64,000 nucleotides of DNA, from the NCBI GenBank assembly GCA_023229845.1, contig JALNYK010000014.1, positions 9,102-73,101 of the forward strand. Direction: 5' to 3'. Source of the stretch: Gallionella sp. (lineage in GTDB: Bacteria > Pseudomonadota > Gammaproteobacteria > Burkholderiales > Gallionellaceae). Numbering within the stretch: position 1 is the first letter of the stretch; every line of letters begins with the position of its first letter. The notes under the pieces are model-generated. The model ran no database searches. It saw only the letters and a program-made list of their open reading frames with translations, and had not been told where the DNA came from. The translations under genes were made by a program, and so were the position numbers. This document shows positions 1-7,878 of the stretch, piece by piece.

Positions 1-883
1 TCACCGCGCCGTTGGTGACGTTGATCATGCTCTGGCCGATCATCGCGCAGCCGCCCATGCCGCCGAAGAAGCCGGTGACCACGTTGGCCACGCCCTGGCC
101 GATGCTGGCGCGGTTGGGCTTGCCGCGCGTGTCGGTCATGGTGTCGATCAGGTTCAGCGTCAGCAGCGATTCGATCAGGCCGATGGCGGCGAGGATCACG
201 CTGTAGGGGAAGATGATCTGCAGCGTCTCCCAGTCCAGCGGCACCTCGGGCAGGTGGAAAGCTGGCAGGCCGCCGGCGATGGAGGCCATGTTGCCCACGG
301 TCTTGGTGTCGATGCCGGCGAAGATCACCAGTGCCGAGGTGGCGACGATGGCGGCCAGCGTGGACGGCACCACTTTGGTGAAACGCGGCAGCAGGTAGAT
401 GATCGCCATGGTCAGCGCGATCAGCCCGAGCATGGTGTACAGCGACGCGCCACTCATCCAGCCGCCCTCCGCCGTTTTGAAGTGGCTCATCTGCGCAAGA
501 AAGATCACAATGGCCAGCCCGTTGACGAAGCCCAGCATCACCGAGTGCGGCACCATGCGGATGAACTTGCCGAGCTTGGCCAGCCCGAAGCCGATCTGCA
601 AAACGCCCATCAGCACCACGGTGGCGAACAGGTATTCCACGCCGTGCGTCACCACCAGCGCGACCATCACCACCGCCAGCGCGCCGGTCGCACCTGAGAT
701 CATGCCGGGGCGGCCGCCGATCAGCGAGGTGATCAGGCCCACCATGAAGGCGGCGTACAAGCCCACCAGCGGATGCACCTGCGCGACCAGCGCGAAGGCG
801 ATGGCCTCGGGCACGAGGGCGAGTGCTACGGTGAGGCCGCTGAGCAGGTTGGTCTTGGCTTCGGCGAAATTCTTGATGTCCAT
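1..883 (-). CDS. SulP family inorganic anion transporter (N-terminal part)
   Basis: Only the first ~294 residues are visible; the frame runs off the left edge. From ATG 883 the protein begins MDIKNFAEAKTNLLSG and continues as regularly spaced hydrophobic helices. The early segment ALVPEAIAFALVAQVHP followed by GLYAAFMVG and ISGATGALAV is the typical transmembrane core of SulP/SLC26 proteins, which move sulfate, bicarbonate or related anions across the inner membrane, often with Na+ or H+. The C-terminal STAS domain, if present, lies outside the window, so the substrate cannot be judged. It is divergent from arsR. Family assignment is firm; sulfate versus bicarbonate is open. Confidence 0.85.
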   Translation of the reverse strand, partial: MDIKNFAEAKTNLLSGLTVALALVPEAIAFALVAQVHPLVGLYAAFMVGLITSLIGGRPGMISGATGALAVVMVALVVTHGVEYLFATVVLMGVLQIGFGLAKLGKFIRMVPHSVMLGFVNGLAIVIFLAQMSHFKTAEGGWMSGASLYTMLGLIALTMAIIYLLPRFTKVVPSTLAAIVATSALVIFAGIDTKTVGNMASIAGGLPAFHLPEVPLDWETLQIIFPYSVILAAIGLIESLLTLNLIDTMTDTRGKPNRASIGQGVANVVTGFFGGMGGCAMIGQSMINVTNGAV

Positions 884-907
884 CGTGTTGCTCCAAAAAA
901 TAACGGC

Positions 908-927
908 GCTGCCCGCACATGGGCAGC
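908..927 (-). promoter_or_regulatory. Hairpin in the sulP leader
   Basis: GCTGCCC (908-914) pairs perfectly with GGGCAGC (921-927) across a 6-nt loop. It ends about 25 nt before the sulP start codon, in what should be the 5' untranslated region. No T-run follows, so it is not an obvious terminator. Its role is unknown. Confidence 0.4.
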
Positions 928-1195
928 GAGAACTGCAGATTCAAATTGAGATATTGCCTGCCCCGGTTCTACTGGCAACAAGGGAGCCTGAGAATTACAT
1001 CGGAATTGCTCGGACTGATTGAGTCGGGCCGGGATTATACTCACGGCAAATTCCCCCGCGAATACGACACTGGGAATTCGATAAATTTAGCCCGCATAAG
1101 CACAGCCGATAAGCGCGCCACGGCAGCCATGCGGCGCCAGAATGCTATTCGCCATACGCCCGCTTTACACCAGTTCGCGACCGGAATTGCTTTTC

Positions 1196-1257
1196 ATTGA
1201 AACGACCAAAAAATCGCAATAACCCTGATTGTCTTGATTGCGACTTTCTGTTTCAAT
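1196..1257. promoter_or_regulatory. Nested inverted repeat upstream of arsR
   Basis: Two pairs of arms nest: ATTGAAAC (1196-1203) with GTTTCAAT (1250-1257), and TCGCAAT (1214-1220) with ATTGCGA (1237-1243). The centres differ by only 2 bp. It lies 44 bp before the arsR start and could be a repressor site or a structured promoter region. No function is known from the sequence alone. Confidence 0.35.
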
Positions 1258-1276
1258 TGCATCTAACGATTTAATA

Positions 1277-1289
1277 ATTGTTTAACAAT
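1277..1289 (+). promoter_or_regulatory. Candidate ArsR operator
   Basis: ATTGTT (1277-1282) and AACAAT (1284-1289) form a perfect 6-bp dyad around one base, ending 11 bp before the arsR ATG. ArsR/SmtB repressors bind short AT-rich dyads overlapping their own promoters, so this is a reasonable autoregulatory site, but the match is only by position and symmetry. Confidence 0.35.
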
Positions 1290-1300
1290 GGAACCGTAGA

Positions 1301-1624
1301 ATGATGAAATCGGCCCAAGTGGTAAAGGCATTAGCGGCACTGGCGCAACCGACCCGGCTGACGGTCTACCGTCTCCTGGTGACGGCAGGGCCGGAAGGCA
1401 TGGCGGCGGGACAGATCGCCGAAAAGGTGAAGGCGTCGCCGGCAACGATGTCGTTCCACTTCAAGACATTGAGCCATGCCGGACTGGTCGAAAGCAGGCA
1501 GGAAGGCCGCTTCGTCTATTACGCCGCCAATTTCACGGTGATGAACGGCATGGTGAATTACCTGACGGAAAACTGTTGCGGCGGCAATGCGGAGGCATGC
1601 AAGACGCCGGGCAAAAAATGTTGA
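1301..1624 (+). CDS. arsR: ArsR family arsenite-responsive repressor
   Basis: A 107-residue winged-helix protein with the ArsR core: LAALAQPTRLTVYRLL in helix 1-2 and the recognition region ASPATMSFHFKTLSHAGLV at about residues 46-63. It lacks the ELCVCDL metal site of the E. coli type. Instead the cysteines are clustered near the C-terminus (C92, C93, C100, C107), as in the Acidithiobacillus-type ArsR, where C-terminal cysteines bind As(III). It should repress its own operon and release on arsenite. It sits directly before arsC and the ACR3 pump. Two adjacent ATG codons (1301 and 1304) could both start it. Confidence 0.9.
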   Translation: MMKSAQVVKALAALAQPTRLTVYRLLVTAGPEGMAAGQIAEKVKASPATMSFHFKTLSHAGLVESRQEGRFVYYAANFTVMNGMVNYLTENCCGGNAEACKTPGKKC

Positions 1625-1645
1625 TTGATTGAAAGGAAAAACCAA

Positions 1646-2143
1646 ATGAGCGAAAAACAATACAGCGTGCTGGTGTTATGCACCGGCAATTCCGCGCGCA
1701 GCATCCTGGGCGAGGTGTTGTTCAACACCCTAGGCAAGGGCAAATTCAAGGCATACAGCGCGGGCAGCAAACCGGCGGGCAATGTCAATCCCGGCGCGCT
1801 GGAGTGGCTGCAAGCCAACGGGCACAGCACCGAAGGGTTGCGCAGCAAGAGCTGGGACGAATTCGCCGCGCCCGGCGCGCCGGAGTTCGACTTCGTGTTC
1901 ACCGTGTGCGACAACGCCGCGGGGGAAGTCTGCCCGGTGTGGTACGGCTCGCCGATGACCGCGCATTGGGGCATCCCCGACCCGGCTCATGTCGAGGGCG
2001 ACGAGGCGCGCCGCTCCGCGTTCAAGCATGCCGCCGAACAGTTGGCGCGGCGCATCCAGTTGTTCATGAGCCTGCCCGTCGAGAAGCTGGACAAACTGGC
2101 GCTGAAGGAGAAACTCGCCGAGATCGGGCGCATCAAGGACTAA
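1646..2143 (+). CDS. arsC: Arsenate reductase, LMW protein tyrosine phosphatase type
   Basis: This 165-residue protein reduces arsenate to arsenite for export. The phosphatase P-loop appears as CTGNSARS (nucleophile C12, R18), and further cysteines at C88 and C96 in TVCDNAAGEVCP can relay the disulfide to thioredoxin or glutaredoxin. The late DPA motif (IPDPAHVEG) holds the general acid. ATG 1646 is preferred because AAGGAAAAA precedes it; a TTG at 1625 would add seven residues. It follows arsR by 21 bp and is probably cotranscribed. The pump is separated from it by a 395-bp repeat-rich gap. Confidence 0.93.
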   Translation: MSEKQYSVLVLCTGNSARSILGEVLFNTLGKGKFKAYSAGSKPAGNVNPGALEWLQANGHSTEGLRSKSWDEFAAPGAPEFDFVFTVCDNAAGEVCPVWYGSPMTAHWGIPDPAHVEGDEARRSAFKHAAEQLARRIQLFMSLPVEKLDKLALKEKLAEIGRIKD

Positions 2144-2180
2144 CCGGAAGGATTCCAGGCTGAGTAAAAAGTAGGCAATT

Positions 2181-2518
2181 TTTCAACTTGAAGCGTCGGG
2201 TTACGCTGCGCTCTCGTACCCTTTAGGGTGAACCCGACCTCATAATTTGATGCATTTGTGGGAGCGGCTTTGATGGAACTACTAGCCAATCCACTAAGCG
2301 CGATGAAACCTGCGCTAAGTGGCTGGTTATAGCCGAGATAGGCGACCGATGGTAAGGCAATCGCGGCTGAAGCCGCTCCTACCAAACCAGTGAAGTAGGT
2401 CGGGTTAGCAGGTTTATCGCGTAACCCGACAAGCCATATTTCAACTCGAAGCGTCGGGTTACGCTGCGCTCTCGTACCCTTTAGGGTGAACCCGACCTAC
2501 AAAGATTCGATGCATTTG
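2181..2518. repeat. Composite of interspersed repeats between arsC and acr3
   Basis: A 60-bp unit at 2181-2240 recurs at 2439-2498 with one mismatch, and the similarity continues loosely through GATGCATTTG after each copy. Each unit contains outward-facing GTCGGGTTA / AACCCGAC arms. Between them lies a second element bounded by GTGGGAGCGGCTT (2258-2270) and its inverse AAGCCGCTCCTAC (2370-2382), then a 36-bp palindromic unit at 2395-2430 that recurs almost exactly (inverted) at 24645-24680. These are typical REP-like intergenic palindromes. Nothing coding is seen in the 395-bp gap. Confidence 0.85.
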
Positions 2519-2538
2519 GATAATTCAAGGATAACAAC

Positions 2539-3564
2539 ATGAACCTCTTCGAACGCTATCTGACCCTGTGGGTCTTCCTCTGCATCGTCGTCGGCGTGGT
2601 GCTGGGGCAGTTCTTCCCCGCGCCGTTCCAATGGCTGGGCGGGCTGGAGGTCGCCAAGGTCAACATCCCGGTCGGTCTGCTAATCTGGGTGATGATTATT
2701 CCGATGCTGTTGCGCATCGACTTCGGCGCGCTGCACGAAGTGCGCAAGCACTGGCGCGGCATCGGCGTCACGCTGTTCGTCAACTGGGCGGTCAAACCGT
2801 TCTCGATGGCGTTGCTGGGCTGGCTGTTCATCCGCCATCTGTTCGCGCCCTACCTGCCCGCCGACCAGCTCGACAGCTACATCGCCGGGCTGATCCTGCT
2901 GGCCGCCGCGCCCTGCACCGCGATGGTGTTCGTGTGGAGCCGGCTGGTGAACGGCGAGCCGATGTTCACGCTGAGCCAGGTTGCGCTCAACGACACCATC
3001 ATGGTGTTCGCCTTCGCGCCGCTGGTCGCGCTGCTGCTCGGCCTCTCGGCCATCGTCGTGCCGTGGGACACGCTGCTAGTGTCGGTGGTGCTGTACATCG
3101 TGATCCCGGTCGTCATCGCGCAACTGTTGCGCAAGGCTTTGCTGCGTAAAGGTCAGGTTGCGTTCGATGAGACGCTGGCGAAGATCGGCCCATGGTCGAT
3201 CTCCGCGTTGCTGCTGACGCTGGTGCTGCTGTTCGCCTTCCAGGGCAAGGCCATCGTCGAACAACCGCTCATCATCGCGATGCTGGCCGTGCCGATTACC
3301 ATCCAGGTGTATTTCAACTCCGCGCTGGCCTACTGGCTGAACCACCGCAGCGGCGAAGCGCATTGCGTCGCCGGCCCATCGGCGCTGATCGGCGCATCCA
3401 ACTTCTTCGAGCTCGCTGTCGCGGCGGCGATCAGCCTGTTTGGTTTCGAATCGGGTGCGGCGCTGGCCACCGTGGTCGGCGTCTTGATCGAAGTGCCGGT
3501 GATGCTCTCCGTGGTGTATCTGGTTAAGCGCAGCCAGGGCTGGTACGAGCAGAAAGATCTATAG
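2539..3564 (+). CDS. acr3: ACR3-type arsenite efflux permease
   Basis: A 341-residue, ten-helix membrane protein of the BART/ACR3 class that expels arsenite using the proton gradient. Diagnostic segments are PMLLRIDFGAL early, the conserved cysteine C126 in AAAPCTAMVFVWS, QVALNDTIMV, and a late helix with the conserved glutamate in VGVLIEVPVMLSVVY. Start is ATG 2539 with AAGGA seven bases upstream. It completes the arsR-arsC resistance set, although the repeat composite before it could carry its own promoter or weaken readthrough. The stop codon TAG lies inside the left end of a small inverted-repeat element. Confidence 0.95.
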   Translation: MNLFERYLTLWVFLCIVVGVVLGQFFPAPFQWLGGLEVAKVNIPVGLLIWVMIIPMLLRIDFGALHEVRKHWRGIGVTLFVNWAVKPFSMALLGWLFIRHLFAPYLPADQLDSYIAGLILLAAAPCTAMVFVWSRLVNGEPMFTLSQVALNDTIMVFAFAPLVALLLGLSAIVVPWDTLLVSVVLYIVIPVVIAQLLRKALLRKGQVAFDETLAKIGPWSISALLLTLVLLFAFQGKAIVEQPLIIAMLAVPITIQVYFNSALAYWLNHRSGEAHCVAGPSALIGASNFFELAVAAAISLFGFESGAALATVVGVLIEVPVMLSVVYLVKRSQGWYEQKDL

Positions 3565-3636
3565 GACATCTCCAAATATTCAAATTTCGTCATTCCCGCC
3601 TTTGCGTAATGACGAATCATTAGAGATGCCTTATAG
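3559..3636. repeat. Short MITE-like inverted-repeat element at the acr3 stop
   Basis: The left end CTATAGGACATCTC and the inverse of the right end (CTATAAGGCATCTC) match apart from small indels. Inside, TTCGTCATT (3586-3594) pairs with AATGACGAA (3608-3616). The same AGAGATGCC ends and the FCGTCATT-like core recur in the larger element at 34985-35137, so they belong to one family. In RNA it would fold into a hairpin at the end of acr3 and may act as a terminator. Confidence 0.6.
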
Positions 3637-3762
3637 TTTCCAAGACATCCTCTGAGGAGGACTGAATTTTTCGCGCGCAAAATAACCGGACGGATACTCG
3701 GCATGCCCGCATAGGTTTGCGATATTGTCCGCCATCTTCAACCGATAACAGGGTGTATAAAA

Positions 3763-4194
3763 ATGGACAGTGCAAACGCAACGGATTTTCATGCCCGGCT
3801 CAAAGGCAAGTTCTACGGCATGCTGCAATGGGCCGACCTGGATGCGCTATGGGGACGCGTCAAGACCGGCCAGTGGTTCTTCTACCAGATAGGCGAGACG
3901 GTGCCGGACAAGGCGTTGAGCAACGACGAACTGATCACGCGCATCGATGCACTGGACAAGCTGCTGCGGCAGGATCACGACTTTCACTTGTGCGGCATCG
4001 TCTATGCCGATCATGTGGAGCAACCCACGCTGATCAAAGTCTACGATCCCAATACGTTGGGTTCCATGTGCGGCAGCAACACGAAACCGACACCGCCGCG
4101 CTGGGTGCTCAGCACCACGCCGCCCGAGACGATAGTGACGGACGCACCCGTACCAAACAACCGCAGGCGCTGGTGGCAACATTTCTCAGGGTAA
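3763..4194 (+). CDS. Hypothetical protein
   Basis: I do not recognise this 143-residue soluble protein. It has no signal peptide or membrane segment. The first 100 residues look folded, with a WADLDALWGRVKTGQWFFYQ segment and an alternating hydrophobic stretch FHLCGIVYADHVEQPTLIKVY; the tail is proline- and arginine-rich and ends in RRRWWQHFSG. An AGGG lies about ten bases before ATG 3763. It stands alone between the arsenic genes and the thioredoxin/CcdA-like gene. The codon use resembles its neighbours, so it is likely real. Confidence 0.65.
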   Translation: MDSANATDFHARLKGKFYGMLQWADLDALWGRVKTGQWFFYQIGETVPDKALSNDELITRIDALDKLLRQDHDFHLCGIVYADHVEQPTLIKVYDPNTLGSMCGSNTKPTPPRWVLSTTPPETIVTDAPVPNNRRRWWQHFSG

Positions 4195-4261
4195 ATCGCC
4201 GATGAGCGTATCCCCGGGGGAAATATTTTTCCACGTTGTCTCGGTGCACCAGAGCTGAGTC

Positions 4262-5587
4262 ATGGCATTCATGGCGCTCCATATCATCGCCCGCCGCATG
4301 ATGTTTTTGCGGAGCCGCGCGACGATTCGGAAAAAATTTTTACTCATCGCCGCCTGCCTTTTTGCACTGCTCCCCATTGCCGGCCATGCCGACGACATCT
4401 GGGTGAAGACGGATGCCGACGGCCAGCCGGAAGTGCAGCTTTATTTCTTCTGGTCGCTGACCTGTCCGCATTGCACTGCAGCGCATCCCTATATCGAAGC
4501 GATCCCGCAGGCGCGGCCATGGGTCAGGCTGCATGCGCTGGAGCTCACGCGTAGCGCCGAGAACGTTCAGTTGTACCGGAGCATGGCGCAACGGCTCAGC
4601 CAGACCGCTGCCTCCGTGCCCGCCTTCCTGTTTTGCGGCGAGATGCATGCAGGCTGGGACAACGACGCGACCACCGGCGCATTGATTCGCCGGCATCTCG
4701 ACGACTGCCGCGCGCGCAGCCTCGGCGGCGCGACCAGCGAACTGCCGCCGACACAGGCGCCTCCACCCATCCGATTGCCGCTGATCGGCACGGTCGATCC
4801 CGCCGGCCTCTCGCTGCCCGCGCTCACGCTGATTCTGGCGGGGCTGGATGCTTTCAATCCCTGCGCTTTTTTCGTACTGTTGTTCCTGTTGTCGATGATG
4901 GCACACCAGAAGAGCCGCGCGCGCATGCTGACCATAGGCGGCGTGTTCGTGCTGGTCTCGGGGCTGATGTACTTCGCCTTCATGTCCGCCTGGCTCAACG
5001 TCTTTCAACTGTTCGGCCATCTCGCCTGGGTGACGCTGGCGGCGGGCGCGCTGGCGGTATTCGTCGGCGCGGTGAACGTGAAGGATTTATTCCTGTTCGA
5101 GAAAGGCATCTCGCTGTCTATCCCCGAATCGAGGAAGCCCGACATCTTCCGCCGCGCCCGCGCCATCCTCAACGCCGAGAGTCTGCCGACCATGCTCGCC
5201 GCGACAATTTTTCTGGCCGTCGCCGCCAACTTTTACGAACTGCTGTGCACGGCGGGTTTCCCCATGGTCTATACCCGATTGCTGACGCTGGCGGACCTTT
5301 CCGTCGCCGCCCGCTATGGCTATCTCGCCGCCTACAACCTGATCTACGTGATGCCGCTGGCGCTGATCGTCGTTGTCTTCGCCCGCAGCCTGGGGACGCG
5401 CAAGCTCACCGAACGCGAAGGCCGCTTGCTCAAGCTGATGTCAGGCGTAATGATGCTGGAACTGGGCGGCTTGCTGCTGCTCGCCCCGGAACTTGTCAGT
5501 CAGGCCGGCATCGCCTTTGGCCTGATGGCGCTGGCGGTGGGAGTCACGTGGATCGCGGCGCGCTTAACGCGAAAAGAACAAGGATGA
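4262..5587 (+). CDS. Membrane-bound thioredoxin / CcdA-like fusion protein
   Basis: About 440 residues. A signal-like hydrophobic segment (FLLIAACLFALLPIAGHA) leads into a periplasmic thioredoxin-fold domain with the redox motif CPHC in FFWSLTCPHCTAAHP. A membrane domain follows with AGLDAFNPCAFFVLLFLLS and further helices, resembling the CcdA/DsbD electron-transfer core in which paired cysteines carry electrons across the membrane; a later helix has ELLCTAGFP. The protein therefore probably moves reducing power to or from the periplasm. Start is uncertain: ATG 4262 or the MM pair at 4298/4301, which would give a cleaner signal peptide; neither has a good Shine-Dalgarno. It ends four bases before the CDF gene. 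Confidence 0.75.
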   Translation: MAFMALHIIARRMMFLRSRATIRKKFLLIAACLFALLPIAGHADDIWVKTDADGQPEVQLYFFWSLTCPHCTAAHPYIEAIPQARPWVRLHALELTRSAENVQLYRSMAQRLSQTAASVPAFLFCGEMHAGWDNDATTGALIRRHLDDCRARSLGGATSELPPTQAPPPIRLPLIGTVDPAGLSLPALTLILAGLDAFNPCAFFVLLFLLSMMAHQKSRARMLTIGGVFVLVSGLMYFAFMSAWLNVFQLFGHLAWVTLAAGALAVFVGAVNVKDLFLFEKGISLSIPESRKPDIFRRARAILNAESLPTMLAATIFLAVAANFYELLCTAGFPMVYTRLLTLADLSVAARYGYLAAYNLIYVMPLALIVVVFARSLGTRKLTEREGRLLKLMSGVMMLELGGLLLLAPELVSQAGIAFGLMALAVGVTWIAARLTRKEQG

Positions 5588-5591
5588 AACA

Positions 5592-6497
5592 ATGAGCCAC
5601 GATCATCGACATGCCCGCGCCGGTACGACGCTGGTGCTGGCCACGCTGTTCACGCTGGGCTTCGCCGCCGTCGAGGCGGGCGTCGGCTTGTGGGCCGGAT
5701 CGCTGGCGCTGGTGGCGGATGCGGGACACATGGTCAACGATGCCGCCGCACTGGCGCTGGCAGCGGGTGCGGCCTGGCTGGCGCGGCGACCGCCTTCGCC
5801 GCGTCACAGCTACGGTTTCGGGCGCGCCGAATTTTTCGCCGCGCTCGTCAACAGCCTGGCGTTGTTGGCGCTGGTGGCGTGGCTGGTAGCGACGGCCATT
5901 ACACGACTACAGGCGCCGCAGGCGGTAATGGGCGAGGCGGTTTCCATCACTGCCGCCATCGGCCTGGCGATCAATCTGCTGGTGGCATGGCTGCTGGCGC
6001 GCGGCGAGAAAAATCTCAACACCCGCGCCGCCATGCTGCATGTCATCGGCGACCTGCTGGGATCGGTGGCGGCACTGCTCTCCGGCCTAGTGATTGCCTT
6101 CACCGGCTGGACGCCTATCGATCCGCTGCTGTCGTTGGGTATCGGCGCGCTGATTCTGTTTTCCAGCCTGCGCCTGCTGCGCGAAGCGCTGCACGGTCTG
6201 ATGGAAGGCGCACCGTTCGACATCGATCCGCAAGCGGTTGGACAGGCGCTGGTTGCCGTCCCCGGCGTGGCCTCCGTACACGATTTGCACATCTGGTCGG
6301 TGAAGTCGGAAGTGCCGTTGCTCTCCGCCCACCTAGTGGTACGGGACATCGGGCAGTGGGAAAGCGTGCTGCAAGCCGGCCATGTCATGCTGGCCGAACG
6401 GTTCGACATCCACCATGCGACCCTGCAACCGGAACCGATGACGCGCACCGTACGGTGGCGCAAGCGGCCTGTACGCGGACACGATCACGAGGGATAA
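5592..6497 (+). CDS. Cation diffusion facilitator, zinc type (CzcD/ZitB-like)
   Basis: A 301-residue CDF exporter that swaps cytoplasmic Zn2+ or similar divalent metals for protons. Six helices are visible with the two metal-site pairs H46/D50 in ADAGHMVND and H150/D154 in LHVIGDLLGS. The H-x3-D form in the first pair is usual for zinc transporters of the CzcD/ZitB group. A C-terminal cytoplasmic domain follows, with VPGVASVHDLHIWSVKSEV and the typical late HATLQPEP. The ends are histidine-rich (MSHDHRH and HDHEG). It is tightly linked to the upstream redox protein and converges with the antiporter gene 11 bp downstream. Confidence 0.93.
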   Translation: MSHDHRHARAGTTLVLATLFTLGFAAVEAGVGLWAGSLALVADAGHMVNDAAALALAAGAAWLARRPPSPRHSYGFGRAEFFAALVNSLALLALVAWLVATAITRLQAPQAVMGEAVSITAAIGLAINLLVAWLLARGEKNLNTRAAMLHVIGDLLGSVAALLSGLVIAFTGWTPIDPLLSLGIGALILFSSLRLLREALHGLMEGAPFDIDPQAVGQALVAVPGVASVHDLHIWSVKSEVPLLSAHLVVRDIGQWESVLQAGHVMLAERFDIHHATLQPEPMTRTVRWRKRPVRGHDHEG

Positions 6498-6508
6498 GCA
6501 GAGGCTGG

Positions 6509-7759
6509 CTAGTCTGGCGCAGGCGAGGCTTCGAGACTCTGCTTTTTCCCCAGCGCACGGCCATACAACTTTTGCATCGCCGGCAGCGGATACGCCATCA
6601 CCAGCAAGGCGGTCAGCGTGATACTGACCAGCACCACCATGTAGGTCGTGTCGCGTATCAGTTCGCCGCCGGCGACGCCGTACTGCAGCGGCAATGTCGC
6701 CAGCACCGCGGCGGCCAGCCCCTTGGGAGCGAGCATCGAGGTGAATGCGGTGTCGCGCAGGCTGTATCCCTCGCCGCGGAACACGATGCGGGTCAGGCCG
6801 ATGCGCATCGCGAACACCAGCAGCACCATCGCCAGCGCGACGACAGCCAGCTCTACCGCGCCGAAGTGGATCGAGATGCCGAGATAGACGAAGAAGTAGG
6901 TCTTCAGCAGGAACACCGCCTCGCGGTAGAAGGTCAGATCCATGTCGTTCAGCGGCACGATGTTGCGGTCGATGCGGTCGAAACGCGTCAGGCCGAACTT
7001 CTCGAAGTTGGTCAGCGTGACGCCCAGCGCCAGCGCGGCGATCGCGCCCGAGAAACCGAGCATCTCGGTCAGTCCGTAAACGATGAACACATAGGCCAGC
7101 GTCGAGGAGATCGTGTTCGGGAAGTCGCGCACCTTGCCCAGCACCAGCAGCCAGCCTATGCCGCCCAGCACGCCGATCACCGCGGCGAAAATCAGCGCGG
7201 ACATCACGCCGCCGACCAGCCTGCCGGGCTCGACGCCGCCCTGGGTATAGACCTGCAGCAGCGCGAACACGCCGACGATGCACAGCACGTCGGTCAGCGC
7301 TGATTCCAGCACCAGCACCGTAGCCGGTTTCTCCGACAACTGCAGCGCGCTCACCATCGGTATGACCACCGCGGACGAGGTGCCGCCCAGCGTCACGCCC
7401 AGCATCGCGGCGGGGAGCTGCGACAAGTCGAGCAGGTAATAACCAAGCAACGCGACAATGACAGTGGTCAGAACGAAACACCAGAACGTCAGCACGCCGG
7501 TGGTCGCCAGAGACTTGCCGAGCACGTTCAGATTCAGCGAAGTGCCGCTCTCGAACAGGATCACCACCAGCGCGATGGTCGCGATCAGCGAACCGATCTT
7601 GCCGAAATCCTCCGGCGTGACGATGCCCAGCAGCGGGCCGATCGCGATGCCGACCAGCATCAGTACCAGCACGTCGGGGATATTGGTCTTGCGGAACTGC
7701 AGCGACAGAAAGTGTGCAAAGAACACCATCAGTCCGATGACGAGTATCGTTGTGGACAT
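6509..7759 (-). CDS. Cation:proton antiporter (CPA superfamily, NhaP-like)
   Basis: A 416-residue membrane protein with 12 to 13 hydrophobic helices. The segments VLVLMLVGIAIGPLLG, ILFESGTSLNLN and ESALTDVLCIVGVFALL are typical of monovalent cation/proton antiporters, with the acidic pair in the ESALTD helix at the ion site. There is no C-terminal TrkA/RCK domain, unlike KefB/C proteins. It likely exchanges Na+ or K+ for H+ at the inner membrane. ATG 7759 is chosen because GAGG lies six bases upstream; a TTG at 7765 is also in frame. It is divergent from the MscS gene. Confidence 0.87.
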   Translation of the reverse strand: MSTTILVIGLMVFFAHFLSLQFRKTNIPDVLVLMLVGIAIGPLLGIVTPEDFGKIGSLIATIALVVILFESGTSLNLNVLGKSLATTGVLTFWCFVLTTVIVALLGYYLLDLSQLPAAMLGVTLGGTSSAVVIPMVSALQLSEKPATVLVLESALTDVLCIVGVFALLQVYTQGGVEPGRLVGGVMSALIFAAVIGVLGGIGWLLVLGKVRDFPNTISSTLAYVFIVYGLTEMLGFSGAIAALALGVTLTNFEKFGLTRFDRIDRNIVPLNDMDLTFYREAVFLLKTYFFVYLGISIHFGAVELAVVALAMVLLVFAMRIGLTRIVFRGEGYSLRDTAFTSMLAPKGLAAAVLATLPLQYGVAGGELIRDTTYMVVLVSITLTALLVMAYPLPAMQKLYGRALGKKQSLEASPAPD

Positions 7760-7878
7760 ATGCAACCTCAGATTGAACGAGACCGATTATAGCCGACGCG
7801 ATTTTGCGGTCATCGCGCCGGAGCTTGCGCGCCGGCAGCCTGCTAGAATCGGCTATCCGAACAGACAGGAATCATGTC

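Larger units (their letters stand above)
884..1300. other. Divergent intergenic region between sulP and arsR
   Basis: This 417-bp region has no convincing gene. Seen directly: a 7-bp hairpin at 908-927 (GCTGCCC, 6-nt loop, GGGCAGC) in the sulP leader; a minus-strand TATAAT at 1039-1034 that could serve sulP but lacks a good -35; a nested inverted repeat at 1196-1257; and a short dyad at 1277-1289 just before arsR. The half nearest arsR is AT-rich relative to its surroundings. Confidence 0.5.

Noticed and set aside
5690..7303. 537-codon plus-strand frame across the CDF and antiporter genes
   Set aside because: It runs over the ends of two convergent real genes and shows no family features.
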